Source: Climacium dendroides
Taxonomy: Eukaryota; Streptophyta; Bryopsida; Hypnales; Climaciaceae
Length of the DNA stretch: 64,000 nt
Assembly (NCBI GenBank): GCA_950106755.1
Contig: OX467091.1
Span: forward strand, 26,243,538-26,307,537
Direction: 5' to 3'
Shown here: one piece after another, positions 12,373 through 25,177 of the stretch
How the letters are laid out: the number at the start of each line of letters is the position of its first letter
Position numbering within the stretch: position 1 is the stretch's first letter
Notes under the pieces: model-generated
Told to the model about the DNA's origin: nothing
The model's input: the letters and a program-made list of their open reading frames with translations, nothing else
Database searches by the model: none
Position numbers and translations under genes: made by a program

Positions 12373-15300
12373 TGCCTGTGGAAGGAGAAAAGATGTTAAT
12401 AAGCTTTAGTTTTGAAAATCTATTGACAATGAAAAATGAAAAGATATGTTTTCAACGCATCTTTAAAGAAAAAGAAAAAGAAAGATATTCAGGAATTTAG
12501 GAACTTTTAAAAACTTATATAATGAATATTGGAAAGGTTTTCATCCTATCTATATTGTTGTTCATTGATAGGCAACATTTGTTCTCCTTTCTTTTGTATA
12601 GTGATTGTTGGAAAGGTTTTTACCCTATCTATATTGTTGTTGATTTATAAGCACCATTTGTTCTCATTTTCCTCTTCATCGATACATTTCATGATTTTCC
12701 TTTAAACTTCTTCAATAAATAGTAGTTGGATGAAGTGTAGTTTTCACAACATCCATCACGGTGGAGCATAGAGAAGTTCAATCTCTTTTTTTATTGGTAA
12801 ATTATTGCCAAAATCTTACCTTGTTTATGTCATAGTTACATAACATTAGTCCTCACCATTGACCATAATAGCAACATTAGTCCTCACCATTGACCATAAT
12901 AGCAACATTATCCTCACCATTGACCATAATACCAACCATAATAGCAACATTAATCCTCACCATTGACCATAATACCAACAATGTTGATAAGGGTGGAATC
13001 ACAAAAATTTGATCACCTACAGTAAAAAAAATTTGAATTCACTTTTGAAACCAGAGACTCTAAATGGAATAAATGTTGAATTGCAACTAATGATAGGGAA
13101 TAATGATAGGGAATATTATTTCGCTATGAACCTAGAGGTGTCCTTAGCAATCTCATGAAATTGTTTTTTAGGTAGCATCCAAATCCAAAATACTTTTGAA
13201 ATTGACCTAAATATAGAAAAAAATTCCTTTTGTGTAATCCAAGTTAGGCCACTTGTCATCTATTAGATGTGCACACCTATTTCTTCAAGAGACATTGCTT
13301 ATATTCAATTCTTATGTTATCTTCAATTCAACAAGAGGCCTTATACAAAGTAGTGTTAGGAAACACCATTTAGCTAAAAGACTACATGTGTCTAAAGCAA
13401 TTACACCTTAAATCACCAATATATGCGTATCAATGCCTTCATGGTGTCCACAACTCCACCTAAAATTTTATTCAATTCGATAAGCAAATTATAGGAAAAG
13501 GTATTGCAAGTAGAATTAGAGTTTCACTTGCTCAAACAACATATAATAAGTTTTAAAGCTTTGCATTGTTGGCTCTTATAATCAGTCATGAACTTATTAG
13601 GGAAAAGACAAGTTTGGACTCTAAATTCATAGAAAAATATGCCTCGGTAGTCAAGAAACCAATAGTGAAGCTAGCACCCATGAATTACCAAGTCAAGCTC
13701 CCAATTTCAGGCTAGATGTTTCTAGTGAAATTCGGATTTGTTTTGAGGCAAAAAAAATCCCCCAAAAAATAAGAGTTGGTATAAGGTACTTGGTGTTTTG
13801 AAATGCCACTACCCAATAGTGATATCATGACATTGTTTTATAGTTTGTGTTCAAATCTAAAATATTATTAAAAATTTAGCTAACTGTACAATAAAATATC
13901 CCTTTTGTGACTCAATGTGGTAGGGCCACCCAAATCTTGGAAAATCTTGAAGAAGTGAATAGAAGTGATCACAAGGACATACTACATTTGGATATCAAAC
14001 CCGAGTGTTGGTATTTGGTGCACTTACAATTGGCTCTTTCCAAATTCACAACTTATTCTCGCCATGTCCAAAAAATACATTTGAAAGTGCATAGGAATTC
14101 TTGTTCCCTTGCTAGTTAGGGTCCGACAATTTGATGGACGTTCAAAACCCTCCAATTGACGGTTATAGGTGCTGCTACCTCATGCCCTAGACCCCCCTTT
14201 CGGAGCAGCGCCCCCGGGGAAATCCCGCCCGCCCATTGCAGCAACTTATTACAGTAGTTTGGAGCCATGAGTTGGGCGGAAATTTGGCATGTTGTGGATG
14301 GCAGCTTCAGGTCAACTTGGCTGCTGCTCATGATGAGCTGGTATGGGTCTTGCTATGTGAGTCACCACATTCCAACCGCAGGTCTAAATGGCTAACTGGC
14401 TTCCCAACCCTGGGTTGACTCTTGGGGGGCTCCCACTCAAGGCAATTCCCATTTTTTAGGGTTGCCCATTGGGCCGTAAAATGAAAAAAACCATTTTGAA
14501 GTGGGTTTATCCAAATGTACACGTGGTTCAAGACAGTGGTCTCCATGTTGTCAAACTCTTGCCGAGGGAGGACGTTAAGTTATGTGAGCCAGTGTGACAG
14601 ACTTGACCGACCATGGTTGGGTTTCGGTAAACCCAAACATGGGGGCAAAAAAATAAATTAAGACTTGGGTGGGACTTATCGGTGGAGAGGAGATTTCAGT
14701 TCCTCCGTGGTGCCGTACCTTCAGTTACCCCCCAAGATGCCTGCTTCTGTTATGTAGAATGATCTATGCAAGTTAAGTCTACGTGGCTCTAATTGGCCAT
14801 TGGAGGACATGGGCTCCCGTGATCCCCATGATCTCCATGATCAAGGTAGTCACCGATTATTGGACCAATAGGTGCATTCTTTGTTCCTAAATGGAAACAA
14901 TGAAGTCATCCATCAAACACTTTGGGTCTTCAACGTTCTTCAAGGGTTCAATTTGAATGCATTTTAATCCTTAGAGTTCCAAGCTATTATGATCATTAAA
15001 AAAACAAAACTCAAAAGTGTCATTTTTGTTGCAAAGGGTAAAAGAACATTTCAAAAGTTGTATGCTTTGCATGGTTTAAATGTAGGATCTTGCAATCAAC
15101 TAGAATCGTGAGAATGTACGTAAGAAATTTTAGAATGTTTGACCTAGAAGATTGTAAAGTAATAGTGTATGAAGTGAAGAATGTCAACTTTTTTTGCACC
15201 TTGGATGACTAAATCATAAGACTTTGAATCTTCTTAGCTTGAAATTTTGGTACTATAGATTTTGAATTAAAGGAACATTGTATTGAAGAACTAAGATGAA

Positions 15301-15438
15301 GGTACAGGGAAAAAAATTCAATAAAACACAAACTCAATTTTCATTCCTTAAAAGTTGTTAAGTAGAAGTAAGTACAAGATTGAAGGGGAAAATGAATCGT
15401 TGATAGCTCCAAGATGGAATTGAAAAACACTAATCTGA
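12373..15438. repeat. Intergenic DNA with a 31-bp tandem repeat at 12843-12980
   Basis: Four head-to-tail copies of a 31-bp unit containing TCCTCACCATTGACCATAAT lie at 12843-12980; the third copy has an extra ACCAACCATAAT. The remainder is AT-rich. A GC-richer patch at 14130-14830 has no recognisable product. Confidence 0.8.
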
Positions 15439-17690
15439 ACAATTAGATTGTTCTAGCAAGCTTAGTAGACCTTCTAGAACCTAGGTCCTTTTTAAATTGT
15501 GAAAATTGAGTTCAAAAGAGAAAATAAAAACAAGAAGCTCCATTGATAACTTTCACATTACTAATCTTGAGGGAAAAAAGATCAAGTTTTTTTCTTTCCT
15601 CTCCAACAACCTAAAATTTGGATTTATGATGGCATAACTTTTGCTCTTTGGCACTAATTGAAATGAAAACTACAATCCCCAAAACGGTTTTAAAAATTAC
15701 AACAAAAATTGAGATCCTATGAACATGATCGAACTTGCATTTGTCCCTCAACGGAACAATGGAACTTTAAGGATTAATTCTTGCAAAAAAGAGGCCATGC
15801 CCCTACGACTTAGCTTTGAAAGAACTAGTAACAAAAAGGGATTTCTACATTTTTTTTAATGTTCCAATCTACTAAATTGACTTCTACAATGAAAATAACT
15901 TGCCAAACATCACATTTAGGCTACAAAGTCAATGTAATTTATTCACTATTCACATGCTTGTGCTTGCACAAATTTAGAACAAGCAACAAACCTCTCCTTC
16001 AAGGAGATTGTTCATTTTTTTAGGCTACCCATCCCATGCTTGGACTTCACAATTTTGGAACAATCAAGAAGACCCATGCCCTCCTTCAAGGAGAGATTTT
16101 TCATCTCCCTTGGGCTGCCCGCCAAGCAAGGGAATGTCACTTTCGATTTAATATATATTTTATACACAATTTTTTCGTACTTCGGAGTCCCCCATGTTCT
16201 TCGTAATTAGTTTTCTTCCATCATTTTTGTAATTGGGGGGAAGTTCTTTTCCACTCCAATCATACTGGAAAATTCTGAAGTGTCCTTTCCTTGTGTTAAA
16301 AAAATGTAAAATTTAAAAAAAAATTCTGAAGTACTGACGGTAAAGTGGATGTAGCCAGATGGCCAGGGAAGGAAGGAAGTACGGGTACAATCCCAACAAT
16401 TAGATTGTTCTAGCAAGCTTAGTAGACCTTCTAGAACTCAGTCTTTGTGAAAATTGAGTTCAAAAGCCAAAATAAAAACAAGAAGCTCCATTGATAACTT
16501 TCACATCACTAATCTAAATGAAATGAATCAAAGCTTTTCATATAGACAAAAATACAATCTATGAAGGGGAAAAAGATCAAATTTTTTTCTCTCCTCCCCA
16601 ATGACCTAAAATCTGGATTTAGGATGGCATAATTTTTATTCCTGGGCACTAACTGAGATGAAAATTATAATCCCAAAAAAGGTTCAAAAAATTGCAACAA
16701 AAATTGAGATCCCATGAACCTAATTGAACTTGCATTTGTCCCCCAAGAGAACAATGGAGCTTCAGGGGTTAATTCTTGTAAAAAAAAGAAAGGAACCAAG
16801 TCCCTACAAACTTGGCTTCAAAAAACCAATGACAAAACGGGGTTTCCACATTTTTTTTTAACCTTTAAACGCCAAACTGGTGACTGTAGAAATTAGCCCT
16901 TTTGGAACCATGTGACATCATCTAGTTTAAAAAAAACAAAAATATTCATTGGGAGTCAAACTACTGTAGAAGATCTCCCCTTTCCATCCCTAATTCCGAG
17001 GATGAATAGTTACATTTTTGTCTGACACAGGATAATTCCTTGCCGTTCATCAGACAAAAAACATCCGTTGCGTCGTTTATGGGTTAATGTTCCAATCTAC
17101 TAAACTGACTTCTACAATGAATGTATTGTGGCTTGTCAAGCACCACATTTAAGCTACAAAGTCAATGCAACTTATTCACTATTCACATGCTTGTGATTAC
17201 ACAAATTTGAGGCAAGCAACAAGTAGCCCCTCCTTCAAGGAGATTATTCATTCTCTTGGGCTACCCATCCCATGCTTGGACTTCACAAATTTGGGACAAA
17301 CAACAAGACCCATGTCCCACTTCAAGGAGAGATTTTTTTTCATTCTCCCTTAGACTGCCCGCGAAGCAAGGGAATGTCATTTTACGGTTCAAAATATATA
17401 TATATATATATTTCTACACTTTTCTTTTTTTTGTGTGTGTGTAGGTGGGAGTCCCCCATGTTCTTCTTAATTAGTTTTCTTCCATCACTGTTTTTGCAAT
17501 TGGGGGGGGAAGTTCTTTTCCACTCCAATCGTACTGAAAAATTCTGAAGTGTCCTTTCCTTGTGTTAAAAAAAAAGGGTAAAAAACTTAAAAATTCTGAA
17601 GTGCTGACGGTAAAGTGGATATATTCAACCTCATCAGTCATCAGCCAGACTGCCAGGGAAGGAAGGAAGTACGCGGTACAATTCCAAATT
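15439..17690 (+). repeat. Segmental tandem duplication (units 15439-16394 and 16395-17690)
   Basis: Two head-to-tail units start with AACAATTAGATTGTTCTAGC and end in the same order of landmarks: GAGATTTTTCATCTCCC-like, CCCCCATGTTCTTC, GAAGTTCTTTTCCACTCC, TTCTGAAGTGTCCTTTCC, then CAGGGAAGGAAGGAAGTACG. The second unit is longer mainly because it carries a 222-bp MITE at 16862-17083 that the first unit lacks. Point differences are numerous, so the duplication is not recent. No coding content was found. Confidence 0.85.
16858..17087 (+). mobile_element. TTAA-flanked MITE (piggyBac-like ends), copy 1
   Basis: The left junction is TTAA|CCTTTAAACG and the right junction is CGTTTATGGG|TTAA. The first duplication unit has a single TTAA at the matching place (15856-15859, TTTTTTTAATGTTCC), so the duplicated TTAA and the inserted sequence are directly visible. 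TTAA duplication with CCY termini is the hallmark of piggyBac elements; this one has no ORF. Confidence 0.8.
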
Positions 17691-18441
17691 TAATGCTCAG
17701 AATGATTGGTTCAGATTTTTCTCCTGCCAATACAGACAAATTGCAAACTCCTTCTTAAGGGGAGTGGATCCAGCATACAAGATTCTTGTACCAAAGGGGC
17801 CTTGGCTCCACTGAATCCAGGTGGCCAAGTTGCATTACATCTAGAAGTTACCCCCCCCTACATGTAGAGTTGGATTTTAACTCTACTTGCCGTCCATTTT
17901 TGAATTTCCACGTCACATTCCGAGGGGTCAAACCAACCACGAGATGGCACGTGTCACTGTGGGCTATAGGAGCAACATAAGAGCATCGCCACCCATGCTC
18001 AGTATATGGAGCCCAGACGGCCAAGAGGTAGGCCGGTCTCCAAAACACTCCCCACCATGGCATTGGGAGAGAGATTTTTGCCACCGGCCACGGCCAATTT
18101 CCATAGGGATACCGTAGCGGAGCATGGACGGGGAACATTTGAATAGCCCCACGTTGACTGATTACTGAGTGCTTTGCATTCAAATGCGGGCGGGGGGGGG
18201 GCTTACTAGATTTTTTAAATTTGTTTTTAAAAAAAATGCAGTGACGACAACAGTTATAACTGCAGTTGTAGTGCATTGAGGCCGGCCCACATTGAGGGGT
18301 CCTAAATGGCCGAACGCACCACCCAATTTGGAGCCTGCTATGAGAGTTTTCTCATGGGGATTTCATTGCCCCCCATTGGCGATGTTCTAACATTGAATTG
18401 ATAGTTAGGCAATGGTCCTCCCATTCCAAGCCTGGAAGGTG
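17691..18441. other. Intergenic DNA, GC-richer, no gene recognised
   Basis: Higher complexity than the surroundings, with chance ORFs on both strands (up to 142 codons, 17848-18276 minus). No domain, splice structure or repeat ends were recognised. Confidence 0.3.
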
Positions 18442-18775
18442 TTAAGGTAGGAGGTCCATAAATCACCCATTTAAGAGCTAAAACTAAATTTTTGGGGTGG
18501 TGAAGCTTCTTGAAATTCATTTTTCAATAAACTTTCTTTGAAAGACAAGTGGAATTGGCATCTAACTCAAGTAATTTCATATTTTTGGAAACTCTGCGGA
18601 ATGAGTTATGAAAAATTTGAAGTTGGAATGACATAAGGCTCTAAAATCGTCTCCCCTCGCGTCTACCTCCTCAAATGTACATTGTTTGTATATTGTTGAA
18701 GGCTACGAAAAAGCAACATAGACAAATAGTGTGCATTTGAAGAGGTGACTAGTTTTAGAGCCTTATGCCTCCCTC
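18442..18775 (+). mobile_element. MITE with TTAAGGTAGGAGGTCC terminus, copy 1
   Basis: It begins TTAAGGTAGGAGGTCCATAA. It contains the family body GACAAGTGGAATTGGCATCT and then an inner hairpin: GGCTCTAAAATCGTCTCC near 18633 pairs with GTGACTAGTTTTAGAGCC near 18745. The right terminal repeat has decayed (ATGCCTCCCTCGATG). Confidence 0.7.
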
Positions 18776-19111
18776 GATGCCTGGAAGAGACTTTCAATTA
18801 ATTTCATAACAATTTATAGCAAGACCTTTTCTAATTAGGTGACAAATCCCCAAACCAAATAGTGTCACCTAAATTCAATGTATCATATGTTGAATTTAAT
18901 CCCTCCATAAACATGGAAATGGATTTCACACATGTTTTCCGCTTGGAAATCTACAATGGTCACATGTAATGTTAAAAAAATAATTATACTTGAAAATTCA
19001 CCATTGGAAATAGAAAAATATTGTCATGTTATAGAGAGATGAAAGTATGCAAAATTTTGTTATAAAAGGAAAAATTTGGGGTTTTCAATTTAATTTGCAA
19101 ACCCTAAAAAT

Positions 19112-19197
19112 TACTATCTTTGTCTCAAAATAACTCTCTAATCTTTTGGTGGAAACTAGTCAAAGTACCATGGATTTATTTTGATACAAAGGGAGTA
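19112..19197 (+). mobile_element. Stowaway-like MITE, about 86 bp
   Basis: TA-flanked inverted ends: the left is CTATCTTTGTCTCAAAATAA, and the right, read in reverse complement, is CTCCCTTTGTATCAAAATAA. They differ at three of 20 positions. The TA flank and the CTCCCT start are typical of plant Stowaway (Tc1/mariner) MITEs. It is very short, with about 40 bp between the ends. Confidence 0.7.
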
Positions 19198-21301
19198 ATA
19201 GATGAAGCCTATGTTCATGTGGTCTAGTATAAAAAAAACATTTTGTATGTTTCATTTCATCACTATACATGGATGATGTTTATTTTTTCCTTCAGAAGTG
19301 CAAAAATAAGTCATCTATTACTAATTATTCCATATGAAAATTATGTATTTTTATGAAGATTTAAAATTTGTGACTTAATGAAGAAAAAATGAAGAAAATT
19401 CATATCAAGTGCAAACTAAGATAGGAAAATCTAAATTTCCATCACTCAAATACATTTTTGTATGGAATGTCATAGCTAAAAAGATTTTTTATCATTCATC
19501 TTTCTAAAATTGATATTAGTCTATCAACTTCAAATACCAATAAAGTACTATTGTTTACAAACCTTTCAAAATTTTAACATAACATATAAGTAAATTATAT
19601 ATATATATATAATTTATTTTTCATTTTTAATATTTTAAAAAATCCTTTTGAATATAAAAATCAATCTTGAAAGTGGCAAGTACTGAAATACACTACACAA
19701 TCTGTCATATTTTGGAAATAATATCTCTTATCAATTCTTAATACAATTAACATACCTTGACCATGAAACAACATTTCTTTGCCTAGTGGATGATCTAGGG
19801 TGGAATCAAAAATCTCTTTGAAGTCGAACATGGATTTTACTCCTTATCTAAGGTTTATGTAATCAAGGTATGTAAAATTGACCAATGAACGCTTAAATGA
19901 TAGATCTATGTCATAGAAATCATATTAACTCTTAAACAACAAGCTACGACCTTGGGCTTGTTTTTTAGTCAATTTTTGACAAAAAGTGGCTTTAAGATTT
20001 TTAGGAATGTTTTAAACAATTGTACCGACTTTTATGTTGAATAAGGCTTGCCAAGCACCCCATTTAGATTGCAAAGTCAAAGCTCTCTTAGAAAGTTGGA
20101 TTACATTCATCCATTTTTTTAGTATGAATAGTAATTGTTTTACTATATATGGTGCATTATTCAATGGTTAAATCAATGCCAATTCTATTATGAGTGGGAG
20201 TTTTTGGATGCAATATATATGTAAAGTAACTACATTTAAAAACAATTGAATTACCTTCCCAAGACCCCAAAAGTTACGCATGCATTTGGTACAGTTTGGC
20301 TTAGAATAGCATATCTTAGACAATTGGAATGGTAGGGAGATTACTTGGCACCTAAAATGGCAATGTTGTGGGATTTTCAGTTTGTTCCTTATTCTTGAAA
20401 ATTAAAAATAAACTCTATGACTTTGACCTTGTCTTTCCGTCATTGTTCTATATTTCTATTTCGAATAAACTACAAGTTTTAAAACATAACTAAACAATTG
20501 AATAAGAATATTAACATTGTTCCTATTATTTAACTTCTTAAATTTTTTTTACTTTGTTGATAATTGAAAGAAGATTATAAATTCTTTTGGTATTTGTTTT
20601 TTGAATATTGTTTTAATTAACTATAAAATTACAAAGTAGTATCTATAAATGTATTCTAAACTGACCAATTAACCCATTTGATTCATATTCAAATGGTGTA
20701 TATTAAAGCAAGAATCTATAATTGTTTAATGTGTAAAAAGAGTCAACATCCAATAGGTGGATGATGGACATTTTTCAAGAGAACACTAAAGGAACTACCT
20801 ATTATAGAAGTACATCCAAGGATGCTTTTAAAAGCAACTTTTGACTATTATTCAATGATGTGACTATAGTAGCTTGGTTGCTTGATCACTTGATACTTCA
20901 CAATTTTTGCTCATGGCTCCACATCAAGCCATGTCAAGCTCAAAAGAAGAGAAGTAATTACAAAATTGAAGACCTATATGTTGAAAATCTTGTTGGAAAT
21001 CTTGCCAAAAATTATTTCATCTCTAGATCTACAATTCCTTCCCACTAAAATCTCTTAAGGTTAGTGTTTTGGAACCCCATACTATGCAACAAATGAAGAA
21101 AGTTAATACTCCAAATAGTGACAAAATAGTAATTTGAAACTTTATTCATGGACCAATATGGATTCATCATGCAAATGTAATTCCATAGTAAAAATGTTAA
21201 TAGACACTATATAATCTATATTTAGATCACATGAATCTTAACCATGAAAAGATGAGACCTATCATCGATGCAATCCAGCAAAAAAAAATTCGCGGTTAGT
21301 T
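19198..21301. other. AT-rich intergenic DNA, nothing recognised
   Basis: Strongly AT-rich; a short TA microsatellite lies near 19599. Short chance ORFs only. Confidence 0.4.
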
Positions 21302-21738
21302 TTAATCTTTGAAGGCCGGATTGGTGACCGTGGTAATCATCCATTTTAGTACAATGTGAATAATTGGTTTAACCCTCAAACAATGAGCCGGTCACCGTGG
21401 AAATCATCTATTTGGGTACCATGTGAATTGTTGGCTTAAAAAAATGAAAAAAGCATTCATTGAGAGACAAGCTACTATTTCCTTTTCCCACAAAATTTGG
21501 AGGATGAATAGTTGCACTTCTATCCTACATGGAGAGATTCTTCATCATTCATCGACCGGTAAACATCCTCAACATCATTTAAGGGTTAAGAAAATCCAAA
21601 AGCTCTAATTCAAAGTCAAACTACTATAGAAGATCTCCCCTTTTAGCACAAAATTTTGAGGATGAATAGTTACACTTGTATCATGTATGGAGGTCATTCA
21701 TCACCCCCTAAATGGCCGCAGCCTTGTTTAAGGGTTAA
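21302..21738 (+). mobile_element. TTAA-flanked MITE interrupted by a second copy of the same family
   Basis: The outer element opens TTAA|TCTTTGAAGGCCGG at 21302 and closes TTTAAGGG|TTAA at 21738. Between 21365 and 21600 its body is broken by a complete second member (21369-21599). The body resumes with GTCAAACTACTATAGAAGATC, as expected from the uninterrupted copy at 28115. The outer length without the insert is about 207 bp. Confidence 0.75.
21369..21599 (+). mobile_element. TTAA-flanked MITE, nested copy
   Basis: It has perfect TTAA on both sides: TTAA|CCCTCAAACAATGA at the left and TCATTTAAGGG|TTAA at the right. It contains the family block GAGGATGAATAGTTGCACTT. It lies inside the related element 21302-21738 and must be the younger of the two. 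Confidence 0.8.
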
Positions 21739-23569
21739 TTTACTGAAAAAAATTACCATAACAGATGATCTCAGATGAGGAAGAAGCTAAGGAATGTTCT
21801 CAAAGTAACTACCGAAAGCTTTAAAACCCTGTTAACAAATTTAACCTTTCTGATACTTGGTTTGGTTACTTGTATTGTCCTTCGCTCGTGCCTGGATATA
21901 TGAAGCCCATGTGCTAATTCCTAAAAGTAAACAGTTAAGTGGTGGGGTACAATGAAATCTCAAAACTATGTTATTCTTCAATATTTTTCCAAGGAAATTA
22001 CCAATATTTGATGCCCACATTAATTCAAATATATAGAATATAATGTCTGAGTCGTTCATTCATCATGAGACTTTAAACTACTAATCCTAGTACATGATGG
22101 ATCACTTCTTCTTTTTAAATGTCAAGTATGTGCTATATAATAAGAAAAAAACAATATGTGTTATTTAATATTTTTAAATAATATAAATAAAGTTTTTTTG
22201 GTTGAGACTTTGTAATTCATAGACTTTCATCTTGAACTTCCAACATACTATGAACTTCTTCAAGTCACGAAATATGTGGATTTTTCACCTTACTATTTTG
22301 AAAGGTAAAATTAGAAAGGACTATTTGTTTTTTGAAGTTTAACCCCTCAAGGACCAACCTTGTGTTTTGGGCAACATAACTTTTTAGGGCAAGTACATGT
22401 GAGTGGATATTTTTTTTTCTTTGAAATTTTCACACACCATGTGGATGAGGAGTAGCTTTAAGGCCCAATGATTTTCATAACTTTTGACTTCATGGTTAAA
22501 AAGTTATTGCGTAATATGTAGTTTGTTTCTCAACTTGGGCAGCTCAAGCAAATTTTAAAAATCATTTTTTCCATAAATAAAATTTGAAATTGGTTCACTA
22601 GATTTATATATACCTAAAAAGCTTTGAATCATTCCATTTTGATTAACGAGTCAAAAGGTATGAGGAGTTTTAGTTTGCAAGCAATTATGGATTATCTACT
22701 CTAAAATGAACTTTGAAGTCCTTTATTTAACTCAATTTTCAATATTTTTGAAAAAATAAAATCACAAGGTGTAGATTGTTTATTAAAACATTACAACCAT
22801 TAAGATTGGGATTGGCATTTTTTAATTCCATAAATAATTTGTTACAAATTTATATTTTGAATCATTTTCTACTTCTTTCTACTTACTATTTTTTTCTATA
22901 TGTTGTACAATTCCAAATGATCAGAAGATTTTTAAGCATGTAGCCAATTTGCCTTGAATAATGAACCCAAAGAAGCACAACCATTTTGGACATTTTTTCA
23001 TAATAATCTAACCTTATGAAGTGCAGCTGCCCGATTTTTCACAAGGTTCAAAAAAGGGGTTTTGCCACTTCAAATGCTAATATCTTGCAATCTTTATGGT
23101 GAAAATTTCCAAAAAAAAATTCACATATTCCCAAGACAGAATACTATAACATCTTACGGTTATATGTGTCTCCAAATGATATTTTTCAAAAATTTGGTAT
23201 TTGTACTACAAATGATAGTTTTAAAGCATTTTGGGTGAGAATATAGTCAATGAAGTGTAGGGGTTGAGCATTATGATGTTACAATTGGTTGGTTTTTTCC
23301 ATGTTCAAAATCTCAAGAGGGTGTTATTGCATTGTGCATAAAACAAATTCTTTTTCAAGGAAGCTTTTGAATCATAAATTAAAGATTTTCATAATAGAAT
23401 TCTAAGTTTGATTGGATATTTGCAAAGGTTCTTGATGAAATTGAACATTTTTTTTCATGAATGAGTCCCCCCAATGCTAATATAATTGTAAAAAGTGGTC
23501 TAAAGCATTTGGCCTAGTTGGTCAATCCATCCCTCTCAAAGACAATTTCCTCCTCTGAGAACACAGAAT
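21739..23569. other. AT-rich intergenic DNA, nothing recognised
   Basis: Only short chance ORFs; no repeat ends were identified by eye. Confidence 0.4.
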
Positions 23570-24265
23570 TCATGCAAGACGTCCTTTTGCCTTATGACAA
23601 AGCAAATCGCCCTCCAAGTTCCCCAAAGCGGACAAAACAAAATCCCAACACTTGAATGTGCTGACTGCTGAGCCAGCAAGCCCCTCACTGATTTACAAAA
23701 TTTTCATGAATTTTTTGTGAACGTCTATAGCCTTACGACAAAAACAAATCTCCCTCCCTCCAGATTCCAAAAAGTAAATTATAAAAAAATAAATTCGCAA
23801 CACTTGAATGAGCTGACTGCTGCGCAATCCTACCCTATGTTTACAAAGTTTTTGTGAAAATTTCATGAATGCCACATGACGTCCTTTGCCTTATGACAAA
23901 AAAATAATCTCCCTCCAGATTCCCCAAAGTAAAAAACAAAAACAAGAAATCCCGATGCTTGAGCTGACTGCTGATGAAGCCAGCCCTAAATTTCCAAAAT
24001 TTTCATGAAATTTTCGCAAAAGCACAACATCCTTGGCCTTGTGACAAAAAACAAATCTCCCTCAGAGTTCCAAAAAGTTAAAACAAAAAAACAAAAAAAC
24101 AAAACAAAAAATCAAAAACAGAAAACAATTTTTGTGAATGCTGCATGCTGTCTTTTGCCTTTCGACAAAAACAAATCTCCCTCCGAGTTCCCCTTTTTTT
24201 TAAAGAAAAGAAAAAGAAAAAGACAATGCTTGAGCTGACTGCTGAGCAAGCCCCTCCCCTCCCCC
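23570..24265 (+). repeat. Degenerate tandem repeat, five units of about 120-155 bp
   Basis: Each unit has, in order, a GTCCTTTGCCTTATGACAAA-like block, AAATCTCCCTCC, AGATTCCCCAAAG, a short A-rich stretch, TGCTTGAGCTGACTGCTGA and TTTTCATGAATTTT. Units start near 23577, 23723, 23881, 24028 and 24149. Length differences come mainly from the A-rich stretch. No ORF spans the units. Confidence 0.8.
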
Positions 24266-24960
24266 CGCCTGCCTCCCCGCCTGCCTCCCCGCCCGCCATT
24301 TCCTATTTTTTTGTGAAGTTTTTTTTGCCCCCATTTTTTTCTGTGAATTTCTTGGGGCCACCTGATCATGGAGGCCCTGCAGTTGGACAGAGGTCAGCCC
24401 TTCCCTTCCCTTCCCTTCCCTTCCCCCTTGTGTCCCTGGTCTCTGGTCCACAGTGTAAGTAGCTTCCTTACATTATCTTACTTCCCCCTGCTTTCCTTCC
24501 ATGGCCTCCCTGAGTTCGACTATCCACCTGACTGACGACCTCACCATGTGACGACCCAAGAAGCCATCAGCTTTGGCTCCTCCTTTACTACTTCCCCCTC
24601 CCCCGCTTCCCCCTCCCCCGCTTCCCCCACTTCTCGTACTACTCGTACTTACTTACTTACGGTGGGCTTCAAGCGTGCCAGCCGCAGGAGAGCTCCAGAG
24701 AAAGGCAACGCTGACACCCACACCACACCACACTGCAGCAAAGCAAAGCAAGGCAGCCCCGCCCCGCCCCGCCCAGCCCAGCCCAGCCCCATCTATCGAT
24801 CCCATGGTCCTTTTCCTTCCCTGCCTGCCTCACCCCATTGATTGATTGCCTCATCAATGGGCCACAACCACGGGGGCACGATGGACGGATGGACGAACGA
24901 ATGGACGGATGGACGGACGAACGAACGGACGGACGGACCGGGAGAGGATTGACCCACAGT
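24266..24960. repeat. Low-complexity GC-rich cluster
   Basis: Consecutive simple repeats: CCGCCTGCCTCC units (24266-24297), CCTTCCCTTC units (24398-24427), CCCCTCCCCCGCTTC units (24593-24630), GCCCCGCCCC and GCCCAGCCCA runs (about 24758-24790), and GGACGGATGGACGAACGA units (24878-24942). ORFs through this block are products of the repeats. Confidence 0.75.
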
Positions 24961-25177
24961 CAGGGAGAATTGACCCCCTCATTGCCCCCAACCAAGGGAG
25001 AATCTGCCCCCTATCCTATTTGGAGCTGCGTATTTTTATATTTCTTCACCTCGACAACCGAATCGGTGGCCCCTGATTGCAAAGATGAACTCAGAACTTC
25101 CCAATTTCTTCATGTGTTGCAAGCATGAAACAATTCCAGTGTTCTCCCAACGGGGGCAATGAGGGGGCCACTTCACC
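24961..25177. mobile_element. MITE-like element with CAGGG terminal inverted repeats, copy 1
   Basis: Left end CAGGGAGAATTGACCCCCTC; the right end, read in reverse complement, is GGTGAAGTGGCCCCCTCATT. The body is shared with 50761-50990, including GGAGCTGCGTATTTT, TGATTGCAAA and AATTCCAGTGTTCTCCCAAC. More diverged relatives of the body follow at about 25200-25440 and 40490-40720. Confidence 0.65.
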
